This document shows, one piece after another, positions 1 to 7,187 of a stretch of DNA of 9,786 nt. The position numbers were made by a program, and so were the translations under genes. The stretch comes from Pseudomonadota bacterium (lineage in GTDB: Bacteria > Pseudomonadota > Gammaproteobacteria > Acidiferrobacterales > UBA6901), in the NCBI GenBank assembly GCA_021785795.1, contig JAJYEK010000130.1, positions 1-9,786 of the forward strand, given 5' to 3'. A model generated the notes under the pieces. The model did not search any database and was not told where the DNA came from. It was given only the letters and a program-made list of their open reading frames with translations. Position 1 is the first letter of the stretch. Each line of letters starts with the position of its first letter.

Positions 1-680
1 TTGCTGCTGACCTGGCCGAGCCGCGCGGCGGCCGGCTTACCATCACCGAGGAGAGCGTGCAGGAACTTGTCAGCGGCGGTGTGCGCCGTTTCGACAAGGG
101 TGGCGAGGTTTTTTATGACCAGATCTCGGCGCTTCACAAGTCGGTGCGCGGTTCGTCTCCGGACGCCGCGCTCTACTGGCTGGCGCGCATGCTGGACGGC
201 GGATGCGATCCGCTGTATGTCGCACGCCGCGTGGTGCGCATGGCGAGCGAGGACATCGGCAATGCCGATCCGCGCGGTCTGGAGATCGCGCTCAATGCCT
301 GGGACGTGCAGGAGCGCCTGGGCAGCCCGGAGGGGGAGCTTGCCATAGCCCAGGCCGTTGTTTACCTGGCGTGCGCGCCAAAGAGCAATGCCGTCTACAC
401 GGCTTTCGGCGCTGCCCGCGAGGACGTGCGTACTGGCGGTTCTCTCGAGGTGCCACTGCGTCTGCGCAACGCACCGACCGGGCTGATGAAGGATCTCGGC
501 TACGGCGGGCACTACCGCTACGCACACGATGAGCCGGAAGCCTATGCTGCCGGCGAGAACTATTTTCCGGATGAGCTGGCGGGCAGGCGCTATTATCGTC
601 CGGTTGCGCGCGGGCTGGAGCAGAAGATTGCCGAACGCCTCGCCCATCTGCGCGATCTGGATAAAAAGCGCGGCAACTGA
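1..680 (+). CDS. rarA: Replication-associated recombination protein A (RarA/MgsA), C-terminal part, 5' end outside window
   Basis: RarA is a cytoplasmic AAA+ ATPase related to clamp loaders that acts at stalled replication forks and at ssDNA gaps. The frame is open from base 3 and gives 225 residues up to TGA at 678-680. The ATPase core lies upstream of the window. What is visible is the helical lid and C-terminal tetramerisation region (MgsA_C type). Counting from base 3, the recognisable blocks are [14 protein letters not shown] (38-51), ALYWLARML (56-64), SEDIGNADP (82-90), [11 protein letters not shown] (122-132), [10 protein letters not shown] (150-159) and YFPDEL (187-192). The full family protein is about 440-450 residues, so roughly half is present. 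The GTG at 57 lies inside conserved sequence and is not the start. The usual proteobacterial neighbours crcB and serS do not follow; a long gene-poor stretch does. No T-tailed terminator follows the stop. Family assignment is firm; only the 5' end is unknown. Confidence 0.93.
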   Translation, partial: AADLAEPRGGRLTITEESVQELVSGGVRRFDKGGEVFYDQISALHKSVRGSSPDAALYWLARMLDGGCDPLYVARRVVRMASEDIGNADPRGLEIALNAWDVQERLGSPEGELAIAQAVVYLACAPKSNAVYTAFGAAREDVRTGGSLEVPLRLRNAPTGLMKDLGYGGHYRYAHDEPEAYAAGENYFPDELAGRRYYRPVARGLEQKIAERLAHLRDLDKKRGN

Positions 681-1657
681 GGTCTTCCGCGCTGCGGCCA
701 TCGGCTGTCATGTCGCCGAGAGGGCACAGGATGGCCAAAGTGCCTGCTTGAGCGCCGGGCCTCGATGGGTCGTGCCGCTGAATCCATCTCACGCGCCGTA
801 CTGACCGGGCGATGTACCGGCAATCCGGGCCGTGTCCTGGGCGCGTGGTTGAAGCGTCGTCTGTGCTGCGCCCCTTCTTCGCATCTTGCATGCACCGTGC
901 ACCATCCGCGATTTTCTTGTACACGAGACCGAGAGTATGTGTGGCGCACGGCGCGACGATCAGCGCGGATCGCCTGAACTCGAATCGGGACGCCGACGGC
1001 ATCGAAACTATCCACGAGGACCGAGCCAGGGCGTTCGTGCATGCAACGGGGCGCAGGCGCCATGGCGACGTTTGGGAGTATCTTGCGCGTACAATTGTCG
1101 CCATCGGCCAGGAAGCGATCAGCCATCGGGCTAAGTGCGCTACGGCACGGAACGGCCCTCGCCCTGAGCATACCCTGACATTTCGCGTGAAGTTGCACCG
1201 TCGATGATACGGATTTCGTTGCGACGGGAACCTGCGTGGAGCGTAATGACGAACCGGATGATGGACAAATGTAAAAATGGCCAGTGGCAGTCGATTTACG
1301 CGCGCAACTGCAGTACGGCAGTCATGTTGTTCAATTCACCCTCGCACCCCGAATAGGCGCTGACCGAACCGCAGAAGGCCGGATGCGACAGGAAACATGG
1401 TTGGCTGCGGCGCCCGGTTGTCACGCCGCGGAGCACGTCAGCGACCCATACGGCTCGCGGAAGAAGATGACGCCCGTGGCCAGGCAGACTGGAAAGAATT
1501 TGGAGCGGCATCGGGAGATTGCCGTTTGGCTCGGCTTGTTTCCTGATGCCCGGCGGCGACCGTGGGTTCCGGTGGACTGAAGCGCACGTGGCTTACGACA
1601 TCGATATTGCGTGAGCGTGTCATCCTTGCGCATGAATCGGTGATTGCGCGGGGAAGT

Positions 1658-1674
1658 TTGCATTGATTATGCAA
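1658..1674 (+). repeat. Perfect 6-bp hairpin just before an AAGGAG
   Basis: Arms TTGCAT (1658-1663) and ATGCAA (1669-1674) flank a 5-base loop. The 3' arm overlaps the first two bases of the AAGGAG at 1673-1678, so folding could slightly mask that site. There is no T-tract, so it is not a terminator. A 6-bp stem of this kind can arise by chance. Confidence 0.3.
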
Positions 1675-1844
1675 GGAGCACGCGATTGTGTCGCCAGCAT
1701 GGAAAGGCATCCGGCAGAACACCGGATCCATCGCGATCGATCACCATGGGTCGGCAGTCTGAGCCGCAGCGTCCGGGGCCAGACAGCGGGGTTTTCCTGC
1801 TGCTTCCTCGGCAGGCGAAACTGTCGGATTGGTCTGCTGTCTTA

Positions 1845-1864
1845 GACGTAAGTTGCGACGTAAC
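1845..1864 (+). repeat. GACGTAA direct repeat upstream of transketolase
   Basis: GACGTAA occurs at 1845-1851 and again at 1857-1863, 12 bases apart, so the two copies sit roughly on the same face of the helix. They lie about 45-60 bases before the transketolase ATG, a plausible position for an operator. I cannot name a regulator. A LysR-type site such as that of CbbR would be attractive for this gene, but the T-N11-A pattern is not convincing here. It may be chance. Confidence 0.25.
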
Positions 1865-1894
1865 AGACGATCGGGCGCATGCTGGAAAAAGCCC

Positions 1895-1899
1895 AAGGA
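1895..1899 (+). promoter_or_regulatory. Shine-Dalgarno for transketolase
   Basis: AAGGA lies seven bases before the ATG at 1907. This supports 1907 over the in-frame upstream start at 1829, whose extra 26 residues are Arg/Cys/Lys-rich and unlike any transketolase N-terminus. Confidence 0.75.
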
Positions 1900-1906
1900 C
1901 AATCAT

Positions 1907-3991
1907 ATGAGTGACGAGTCTTCGACCGCAATAACCGCTTCTTCCTTGGATGAGCTAAGTATTAACACCCTGCGTTTCCTTTCGGTAGATGCCGTGCAAA
2001 AGGCAAACAGCGGGCATCCGGGGCTGCCGCTGGGCGCGGCGGCGATGGCCTATGTGCTGTGGACGCGTTTCCTCAAACACCATCCGGCCAATCCACACTG
2101 GTTCGACCGCGACCGCTTTGTCCTTTCCGCCGGACACGGATCAATGCTGCTTTACAGCCTGCTTCACCTTACCGGTTATGCGTTGCCGCTGGAACAGATC
2201 AAGCAGTTCCGTCAATGGGGCAGCATGACCCCGGGGCACCCGGAGCGCGGCCTCACCCCGGGTGTGGAAACCACGACCGGACCCCTGGGCCAGGGGTTCG
2301 GTAATGGCGTTGGCATGGCCATGGCCGAGGCCCACCTGGCGGCGCGCTACAACCGTCCAGGTTTTAGGATCATTGATCATTACACCTACGGTATCGTCAG
2401 CGACGGCGACCTGATGGAAGGTATTGCGTCGGAGTCGGCCTCGCTCGCCGGTCATTTGCAGCTCGGCAAACTGATTTATCTGTACGATAACAATCACGTC
2501 ACGCTCTCCGCCGGAACTGCGATCACCTTCACCGAGAATTGCGCGCGCCGCTTCGAGGCGTATGGCTGGCATACGCTGGCGGTCATGGATGGAAACGACC
2601 TGGGCGAGATCGAGCGCGCACTGGAAAGCGCACGCTCCGAAACACAGCGACCGTCGCTGATTCTGCTGCATACCCATCTTGGGTTTGGATCGCCGCACAA
2701 ACAGGACAGTTTCGAAGCGCACGGTTCACCACTGGGGACCGCAGAGGTGCGGCTGACGAAAGAGAACCTGGGCTGGCCGACGGAGCCGCCGTTTTACATT
2801 CCGGAGCCGGTGCGTGCGCATTTTCTACAGGCAGTCGAGCGGGGCGGGCGGGCCGAGGCAGCGTGGAACGAGAAATTTTCCGCCTATGTGCGAGCCTTTC
2901 CCGAACTGGCCCGGGAACTACAGCAGCTGATGCGCGGCGATTTGCCTGTCGGCTGGGATGCCGATATCCCCCGGTTCATGGTCGACGCCAAAGGCCTGGC
3001 CACCCGCGTCGCCTCGGGCAGAATCATGAACGCCATCGCACCGCGCCTGCCGGCGCTGATCGGTGGCTCGGCCGATCTGGACCCCTCGACCTACACCGCG
3101 CTGAACGGGATGGGAGACTTCGAAGCATCGGGAGCGGGTCGCAGCGACAAGCAGGGTTCCGACGGCGGCGGGTGGTCGTACGCCGGCCGCAATCTGCATT
3201 TCGGCGTGCGCGAGCACGCCATGGGGTCGATCATGAACGGCCTGGCCGTGCACGGAGGGACCCTGCCATTCGGTGCAACGTTTCTGGTGTTTTCGGATTA
3301 TATGCGGCCACCGATGCGCCTTGCCGCTCTGATGGGGTTGCACGTGGTCTACGTGTTCACTCATGACAGCATTGCGCTGGGCGAGGACGGCTCCACGCAT
3401 CAGCCGGTCGAACAACTCGCCAGCTTGCGCGCGATTCCGCGTCTGACTGTCATTCGCCCCGGCGACGCCAATGAGACCGCCGTCGCGTGGCGCGTTGCCT
3501 TGACGACACGCGATCGACCGGTGGCGCTGGTGCTGACGCGACAAGCCGTGCCAACGCTCGACCGCACACTGTATGCTGACGCCGATGGCTTGCAAAATGG
3601 CGCGTACATCCTGGCCGATGATCCAAGCGGCAAGCCTGATCTGATTATCATGGCCAGCGGCTCTGAAATTGGTCTGGTCGTGGCGGCCAGACAGCAGTTG
3701 ATGGAGAAAAAAGTCCGGGTGCGCATTGTCTCGATGCCAAGCTGGGAACTGTTCGAGGCGCAGTCGCAGGCATACCGTGACACGGTGCTGCCGCCCGCGG
3801 TCAAAGGCAGACTCGCGGTCGAGGCCGGTGTGTCACAGGGTTGGCACCGTTATGTCGGCAGCTGCGGCGATGTGCTCGCCGTGGACCGATTTGGCGCCTC
3901 GGCTCCCGGTGAAGTGATGATGCGCGAGTATGGGTTTACCGTAGAAAATGTATGCCGGCGGGCTGTTTCCATTCTGGAAACTTTGCCCTGA
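1907..3991 (+). CDS. tkt: Transketolase
   Basis: Cytoplasmic thiamine-diphosphate enzyme that moves two-carbon ketol units between ketose and aldose phosphates (for example xylulose-5-P plus ribose-5-P giving sedoheptulose-7-P plus glyceraldehyde-3-P). It serves the non-oxidative pentose phosphate pathway and, where present, the Calvin cycle. The product is 694 residues, a little longer than the usual 660-680. The N-terminal ThDP-binding domain shows SGHPG (His37), AGHGSM (His77), GPLGQG (125-130) and the diphosphate/metal motif SDGDLMEG (165-172) ending at Asn195/Asn196. His272 in the AHG block fits the conserved active-site His. The middle pyrimidine-binding domain has REHAMG with the cofactor-activating Glu436, and [15 protein letters not shown] (486-500) for substrate and cofactor contact. 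Arg545 (LTRQAVP) is the usual sugar-phosphate ligand. A C-terminal transketolase domain follows from about 570, starting ASGSE (583-587). The first Gly of the common GDG motif is Ser here. All catalytic residues I can check are present. Start chosen at ATG 1907 from the Shine-Dalgarno and family N-terminus. Confidence 0.96.
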   Translation: MSDESSTAITASSLDELSINTLRFLSVDAVQKANSGHPGLPLGAAAMAYVLWTRFLKHHPANPHWFDRDRFVLSAGHGSMLLYSLLHLTGYALPLEQIKQFRQWGSMTPGHPERGLTPGVETTTGPLGQGFGNGVGMAMAEAHLAARYNRPGFRIIDHYTYGIVSDGDLMEGIASESASLAGHLQLGKLIYLYDNNHVTLSAGTAITFTENCARRFEAYGWHTLAVMDGNDLGEIERALESARSETQRPSLILLHTHLGFGSPHKQDSFEAHGSPLGTAEVRLTKENLGWPTEPPFYIPEPVRAHFLQAVERGGRAEAAWNEKFSAYVRAFPELARELQQLMRGDLPVGWDADIPRFMVDAKGLATRVASGRIMNAIAPRLPALIGGSADLDPSTYTALNGMGDFEASGAGRSDKQGSDGGGWSYAGRNLHFGVREHAMGSIMNGLAVHGGTLPFGATFLVFSDYMRPPMRLAALMGLHVVYVFTHDSIALGEDGSTHQPVEQLASLRAIPRLTVIRPGDANETAVAWRVALTTRDRPVALVLTRQAVPTLDRTLYADADGLQNGAYILADDPSGKPDLIIMASGSEIGLVVAARQQLMEKKVRVRIVSMPSWELFEAQSQAYRDTVLPPAVKGRLAVEAGVSQGWHRYVGSCGDVLAVDRFGASAPGEVMMREYGFTVENVCRRAVSILETLP

Positions 3992-4199
3992 TACCGCAGC
4001 GCCTTCTGCCGGGCAGACGCATCGAGTCTGGCGTTTCGCGAATGCTCGCATGAACCGCTGGACGCGCAGAGGCCATCTTGCCCATGCGAAGTCCGGGATA
4101 TTTTGGGGAACCCGAGGCGCCAGAATGTCAGATTTTCCAGATCAGCACCGCACCTTAATGCCGGGATGGACGCGGGTGCCGCCACAATGCAGAACATGT

Positions 4200-4220
4200 A
4201 CCGCAACTCGACGTTGCGGT
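4200..4220 (+). repeat. Perfect 8-bp hairpin, 5-base loop
   Basis: Arms ACCGCAAC (4200-4207) and GTTGCGGT (4213-4220) are exact reverse complements around the loop TCGAC. The stem lies about 210 bases after the transketolase stop, outside any supported gene. No run of T follows on either strand. It could end or stabilise the transketolase mRNA, be a protein-binding palindrome, or be chance. Confidence 0.45.
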
Positions 4221-4614
4221 CGTTCCAGCCCGGATACGTGCGGCGACAGGTGCTGCAGAATGCCCTTTCTGGTGCCGGTCGAGAGAGATGGTGTGCGCCT
4301 TCGGATCACGGAACACAACGTGCACCGTGGAGTGCGGCTGGGCGCACGGGGAATGCGCAGGCATCCTCCAGCCGGCGTTTGCGGTCGGGAGTATGCAGCG
4401 GGGAATCGTGCCAAATTTCGACAGCCGGTCAAAGCCGCCTGGCATCGTAAAGATACGGCCGGGTCACACCATCGGCCTGAATACCGCCCACGCGACTACG
4501 CGATTAGCCGCAGGGAATTGCAATCTTTTCGGGAGTGTTTGATCCGCCTTGGAACACCGCCGCAGCGTGTGTGATGGGGCGCGGTTTGTGAAGCCGTACG
4601 CAGCAAGCGATAAT

Positions 4615-4636
4615 TCCGGGCGGCGGTGAGCCCGGA
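4615..4636 (+). repeat. Perfect 7-bp GC-rich hairpin
   Basis: Arms TCCGGGC (4615-4621) and GCCCGGA (4630-4636) flank an 8-base loop, about 140 bases before the dehydrogenase ATG. If that gene is transcribed from further upstream, this would sit in its leader. No T-tract follows. Function unknown. Confidence 0.35.
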
Positions 4637-4762
4637 TTCAGGGCGCGGGCCGAGCGGGTTGCAGACACAGGTATTCCGGCGCTGGCGGATCGTGCCGGCG
4701 GTCGGTACGAATATGATCGTGGAATTTTCATTGCTTCTGCCACGGACTTGCCCAGATAAGTC

Positions 4763-4769
4763 AAGGAGG
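4763..4769 (+). promoter_or_regulatory. Shine-Dalgarno for 6-phosphogluconate dehydrogenase
   Basis: A full AAGGAGG lies six bases before ATG 4776. It fixes the start there rather than at in-frame codons up to 150 bases upstream; the dinucleotide-binding fold begins directly after this ATG. Confidence 0.85.
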
Positions 4770-4775
4770 CTCAAG

Positions 4776-5795
4776 ATGCAACTCGGTATGATCGGATTAG
4801 GACGTATGGGTGCCAATCTGGTGCGGCGCCTGACGAAGGATGGTCACGATTGCGTTGTCTACGATGTAAGCCCGGCCGCAGTAAAGGAAATCGCGGGTCG
4901 CGGCATTGAGGGCGCCGCTTCAATCAGCGAACTGGTCGCGAAACTGGCTAAACCACGTGCGGTCTGGATAATGGTTCCGGCAAGCGTGGCAGGCAAGACA
5001 GTCGAAGATCTGGCCGTGCGCATGGATGCCGGTGACATCATTATCGACGGCGGTAATAGCTATTATCGTGACGATCTTCTGAGGGCGGAGGCGCTCAAGG
5101 CGAAGGGCATACATTACGTCGATTGCGGCACCAGCGGCGGGGTGTTTGGGCTGGAGCGCGGCTACTGTCTGATGATCGGGGGAGAGGACCAGATCGTCAA
5201 GCATCTGGATCCGGTCTTCAGGAGCATCGCGCCTGGGATCGAGGCGGCGCCGCGCACCCCGGGCAGAAAGGGTACCGCCAGTCCCGCCGAGCACGGTTAC
5301 CTGCATTGCGGCCCGACCGGCGCGGGCCACTTCGTCAAGATGGTCCACAACGGCATTGAGTATGGCCTGATGGCGGCTTATGCAGAAGGTCTGAATATCC
5401 TGCACAACGCCAACGCTGGAAAACGCACCCTCGATAGCGATGCCGAAACCGCGCCGATGCGTAACCCGGAGCATTATCAATACGACTTGGACCTGTCTGC
5501 GATCGCAGAAGTCTGGCGGCGCGGCAGTGTGGTGACGTCGTGGCTCCTCGACCTGACGGCCGCGGCGCTGGTTAAGGACGCCGAGCTCACCGGGTATGCG
5601 GGGCATGTGTCGGATTCCGGTGAAGGGCGCTGGACCGCGCTTGCCGCCATCGACGAGGGCGTGCCTGCGCCGGTTATCAACGCGGCGCTATTTGCGCGCT
5701 TTGCATCGCGCGGCAACGGCGATTATGCCAACCGGATTTTGTCCGCAATGAGAAAGCAGTTTGGCGGGCATGATGAAAAGAAAAAAGAGCGCTGA
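4776..5795 (+). CDS. gnd: 6-phosphogluconate dehydrogenase, decarboxylating, short NAD+-type form
   Basis: Oxidises and decarboxylates 6-phosphogluconate to ribulose-5-phosphate and CO2 in the oxidative pentose phosphate pathway. The product is 339 residues, matching the short bacterial form (about 300-340; YqeC/GntZ style) rather than the 468-residue dimeric NADP+ form. The Rossmann fold begins at residue 3 with GLGRMG (7-12). The second strand ends VVYD, with Asp30 where NADP+ enzymes carry Asn-Arg-Ser/Thr; an acidic residue here normally selects NAD+. Further motifs are [11 protein letters not shown] (89-99), [12 protein letters not shown] (118-129, the substrate-binding SGG loop), and [16 protein letters not shown] (182-197) with catalytic Lys188 and nearby Asn192 and Glu195. 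The helical C-terminal domain runs to [16 protein letters not shown] sequence and a Lys-rich tail. The gene follows transketolase on the same strand but 784 bases away. It looks intact. The family is certain; NAD+ preference is an inference from Asp30. Confidence 0.94.
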   Translation: MQLGMIGLGRMGANLVRRLTKDGHDCVVYDVSPAAVKEIAGRGIEGAASISELVAKLAKPRAVWIMVPASVAGKTVEDLAVRMDAGDIIIDGGNSYYRDDLLRAEALKAKGIHYVDCGTSGGVFGLERGYCLMIGGEDQIVKHLDPVFRSIAPGIEAAPRTPGRKGTASPAEHGYLHCGPTGAGHFVKMVHNGIEYGLMAAYAEGLNILHNANAGKRTLDSDAETAPMRNPEHYQYDLDLSAIAEVWRRGSVVTSWLLDLTAAALVKDAELTGYAGHVSDSGEGRWTALAAIDEGVPAPVINAALFARFASRGNGDYANRILSAMRKQFGGHDEKKKER

Positions 5796-5809
5796 CATGC
5801 GCAAGGACC

Positions 5810-5828
5810 ACGGTTTGCCCGGAACCGT
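5810..5828 (+). repeat. Small hairpin after the dehydrogenase stop
   Basis: Arms ACGGTT (5810-5815) and AACCGT (5823-5828) enclose a 7-base loop, 15 bases after the stop codon. The position suits a transcript end, but there is no U-run and the stem is short, so I do not call it an intrinsic terminator. Confidence 0.25.
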
Positions 5829-6074
5829 CCGGCATGCCCGGCAGCGGCAGTCCGGATCCTGAGCGCGATGACGTCCGGTTCGATCGGGCGGCGTGACTGC
5901 CGGCCTGGCTGGCGCGGCGGAGGTGGTCGGATTCCGCCTACGATCGGGCAGATGCGTACTCGATTCAGTGCGGACCGGCATGCGCCCGCGCGTGCCCATC
6001 TTCGGCGTTTCAGGCGGCGCTTCGGCGCGTTGCGCGCGAGGCGTCAGCGTTGCGCGGGCAGCGGGCACTGACAT

Positions 6075-6114
6075 CGGGAACCTCGAGCATCCACAGACAA
6101 AACTCGAGGTCCCG
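6075..6114 (+). repeat. Strong imperfect hairpin between convergent genes
   Basis: The left arm 6075-6087 pairs with the right arm 6103-6114: eight unbroken pairs (ACCTCGAG with CTCGAGGT), one bulged A at 6079, then four more G-C pairs, closing a 15-base loop. This is the longest inverted repeat I found in the window. Lying between two converging genes, it would fold in transcripts from either side and could act as a shared 3'-end structure. No T-tract follows on either strand, so standard intrinsic termination is not supported. Confidence 0.5.
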
Positions 6115-6436
6115 GACCATGGCCGGGTGCGTGTGGGACAGGCTTGCCGGGAATACAAAACAGAGGGTATCCGGACAGGCGGTGCACGTTCCACAGGGCT
6201 GCGGCTGTTTTTCCCCCTGCCAGTGCGCGGCCGCAATGCCCAGCAGCCGGTATATCCAGTTAGAAGGACGAACCCGTTGCTTCCCGGAACCAAACGCCAC
6301 GAACCCTGCTGGATCTCTCATCGCGGATCACCGTGTGTCGAGCGGTCACGTGCTCTCGCGGTGATTAAAAGCAAACCCCGTGCCACCGGATAACATCATT
6401 TGTAAACAATGGGTTGTGAGATAGTTGGGCGAATTT

Positions 6437-6497
6437 CTTTCCTGATTCTGCACCATAGACAGGAAAGTCTCGATGTCTTTGGACATTGTTGGTGCAG
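6437..6497 (+). repeat. Interleaved inverted repeats, possible H-type pseudoknot
   Basis: CTTTCCTG (6437-6444) pairs exactly with CAGGAAAG (6460-6467). The loop of that stem contains CTGCACCA (6448-6455), which pairs exactly with TGGTGCAG (6490-6497). The two 8-bp stems are interleaved, so they can form a pseudoknot or act as alternatives. Linkers are 3, 4 and 22 bases, which is sterically reasonable. The patch is richer in A and T than its surroundings. No adjacent gene explains it. Each 8-bp match alone could be chance; the combination is less likely so. Confidence 0.3.
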
Positions 6498-7037
6498 CTT
6501 TGCATATTGCGGTGCGGGCAGCCTGCGGCGAAGGGACATCAGCCTGGTGCCGGTGGCGATCGGGGTAGCGGGGCGAGAGGCGATGCATGGGCACTGGGAA
6601 TCGACGCTGTCAGTGTGACCAGGACAAGCCCCGCAACGGCCGACGTATTGAGCAGCCTGCCGGTATCCCGCCATTTTGGGTAGTCCGGCAGCCCACCGGC
6701 CACGTGCAGTGCCGGCAGGCAGCCCCGGATGCAGAGGATGGCTGTGCAACGAACGATGCGTGACCAGACCGGGTTATGCCAAGTCGCGGCCGGCGCTGCA
6801 AGCGCCGGGACCGGTGTTTGTCCTAGTCTGGCCTTGCCGGATTGCGCCCCGCCTGGGCGGTCTGGAGATTGATTCCGTCGCCGGCCAACGCGACCGCGCG
6901 ACGGATGTCGCCGTTGTCGGACCGCCTGGATGGACGCATGGTCGCTTCATGTACGGCGCCGTCCGGATCAGACTTCCAGGCATCGCCACCGGATAGGCAA
7001 GCGCCGGAGAGTGCCGGATGATGTGCCAGGTCCGCGA

Positions 7038-7051
7038 CATGCTTCGGCATG
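7038..7051 (+). repeat. UUCG-capped hairpin
   Basis: CATGC (7038-7042) and GCATG (7047-7051) enclose TTCG, giving the C(UUCG)G tetraloop in a plus-strand RNA, which is unusually stable for its size. A weakly T-rich stretch (GATATTTTGGTT) begins six bases later at 7056. It might mark the 3' end of a plus-strand RNA from the gap, or be a chance short palindrome. In the minus-strand mRNA of the c-di-GMP gene it lies about 140 bases after the stop, with a less special loop. Confidence 0.3.
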
Positions 7052-7187
7052 CCCCGATATTTTGGTTAAATGGGCGAGGCGCACATCACCAATCCGTCAT
7101 TGGGCCGACGTGACCGATGCCGCGCGGCCTGTCCGCCGGGTGTCCGCCCCGGGCATGGTCCGCAGACTGCTGGCCGCAATCCGTTTC

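Larger units (their letters stand above)
681..1906. other. Gene-poor stretch between rarA and transketolase
   Basis: This stretch is about 1.2 kb and I recognise no protein in any of six frames. The longest plus-strand frame within it (812-1207) and the overlapping minus-strand frames (292-1104, 593-1198) are arginine- and proline-rich, overlap one another, have no convincing ribosome binding site and resemble no family I know; they look like chance frames in GC-rich DNA. I looked for tRNA T-loops, the 4.5S RNA core and a crcB-like membrane protein and saw none. The last 250 bases hold a small perfect hairpin (1658-1674), a Shine-Dalgarno-like AAGGAG (1673-1678), a short open frame running into the transketolase start, and a direct repeat (1845-1864). 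The transketolase promoter should lie in this stretch, but I cannot place a convincing -35/-10 pair. Confidence 0.6.
1686..1910 (+). other. Possible short upstream frame overlapping the transketolase start (doubtful)
   Basis: An open frame of 74 residues could begin at TTG 1686, seven bases after an AAGGAG at 1673-1678. It ends at TGA 1908-1910, so its stop overlaps the transketolase ATG as ATGA. That overlap is the usual geometry for translational coupling. Against it being real: the start would be a rare TTG, the product is rich in Arg, Ser, Pro and Asp with no recognisable domain or hydrophobic segment, and the frame stays open further upstream to 1644 as chance frames often do here. It could be a leader that tunes transketolase translation, or coincidence. 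I lean towards coincidence. Confidence 0.15.
3992..4775. other. Gene-poor stretch between transketolase and 6-phosphogluconate dehydrogenase
   Basis: These 784 bases have no recognisable gene. Overlapping frames of about 80-120 residues exist on both strands and none resembles a known family. Minus-strand frames around 4142-4445 contain cysteine pairs, but the frame breaks quickly and no zinc-finger or transposase pattern can be followed. The stretch contains two clear hairpins (4200-4220 and 4615-4636). Neither has a T-tract, so a standard intrinsic terminator for transketolase is not visible. The last 150 bases should hold the dehydrogenase promoter if that gene is transcribed alone; a weak TTGCTT (18-base spacer) GATAAG pair ends near 4761, too poor to call. 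Confidence 0.6.
5796..7187. other. Long gene-poor stretch between convergent genes
   Basis: These 1.39 kb lie between the 3' ends of the dehydrogenase (plus) and the c-di-GMP protein (minus), where no promoter is expected. I recognise no gene. The longest plus frame (5893-6393, 166 residues) overlaps minus-strand frames of similar quality and has no family resemblance. A minus-strand frame through 6486-6010, interrupted by two stops, looks slightly more protein-like and could be a decayed gene. Structured elements are a near-perfect 12-bp hairpin (6075-6114), an AT-richer patch with interleaved inverted repeats (6437-6497), and a UUCG hairpin (7038-7051). A small 6-bp inverted repeat (5810-5828, ACGGTT/AACCGT) follows the dehydrogenase stop without a T-tract. 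Confidence 0.6.

Noticed and set aside
971..990. GAACTCGAATCGGGA, reminiscent of a tRNA T-loop
   Set aside because: It lacks the GGTTCRA core, and no acceptor or anticodon stem can be built around it.
292..1198. Overlapping minus-strand open frames of 200-270 residues
   Set aside because: They lie partly antisense to rarA, are Arg/Pro/Ser-rich, and have no family resemblance; antisense shadows in GC-rich DNA.
812..1207. 131-residue plus-strand open frame in the first gap
   Set aside because: No ribosome binding site, no recognisable domain, and several overlapping frames of equal quality.
1269..1283. TGTAAAAATGGCCAG, resembling an insertion-sequence end
   Set aside because: No matching inverted copy, no target duplication and no transposase in the window.
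4142..4445. Minus-strand frames with cysteine pairs suggesting a broken transposase or zinc protein
   Set aside because: The frame breaks within a few dozen codons and no family pattern can be followed.
4730..4760. TTGCTT (18-base spacer) GATAAG as a promoter for the dehydrogenase
   Set aside because: Only about half of the consensus bases match, and the implied transcript start would fall at the Shine-Dalgarno.
4920..5606. 228-residue minus-strand frame
   Set aside because: Fully antisense to the dehydrogenase gene.
5893..6393. 166-residue plus-strand open frame, the longest in the third gap
   Set aside because: No ribosome binding site, no known domain, biased composition, and competing frames on the other strand.
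1868..6564. CGATCGGG word at 1868, 5881, 5941 and 6557, all in gaps and on the plus strand
   Set aside because: A short GC-rich word with unequal flanks and irregular spacing; not enough for a repeat family or operator.
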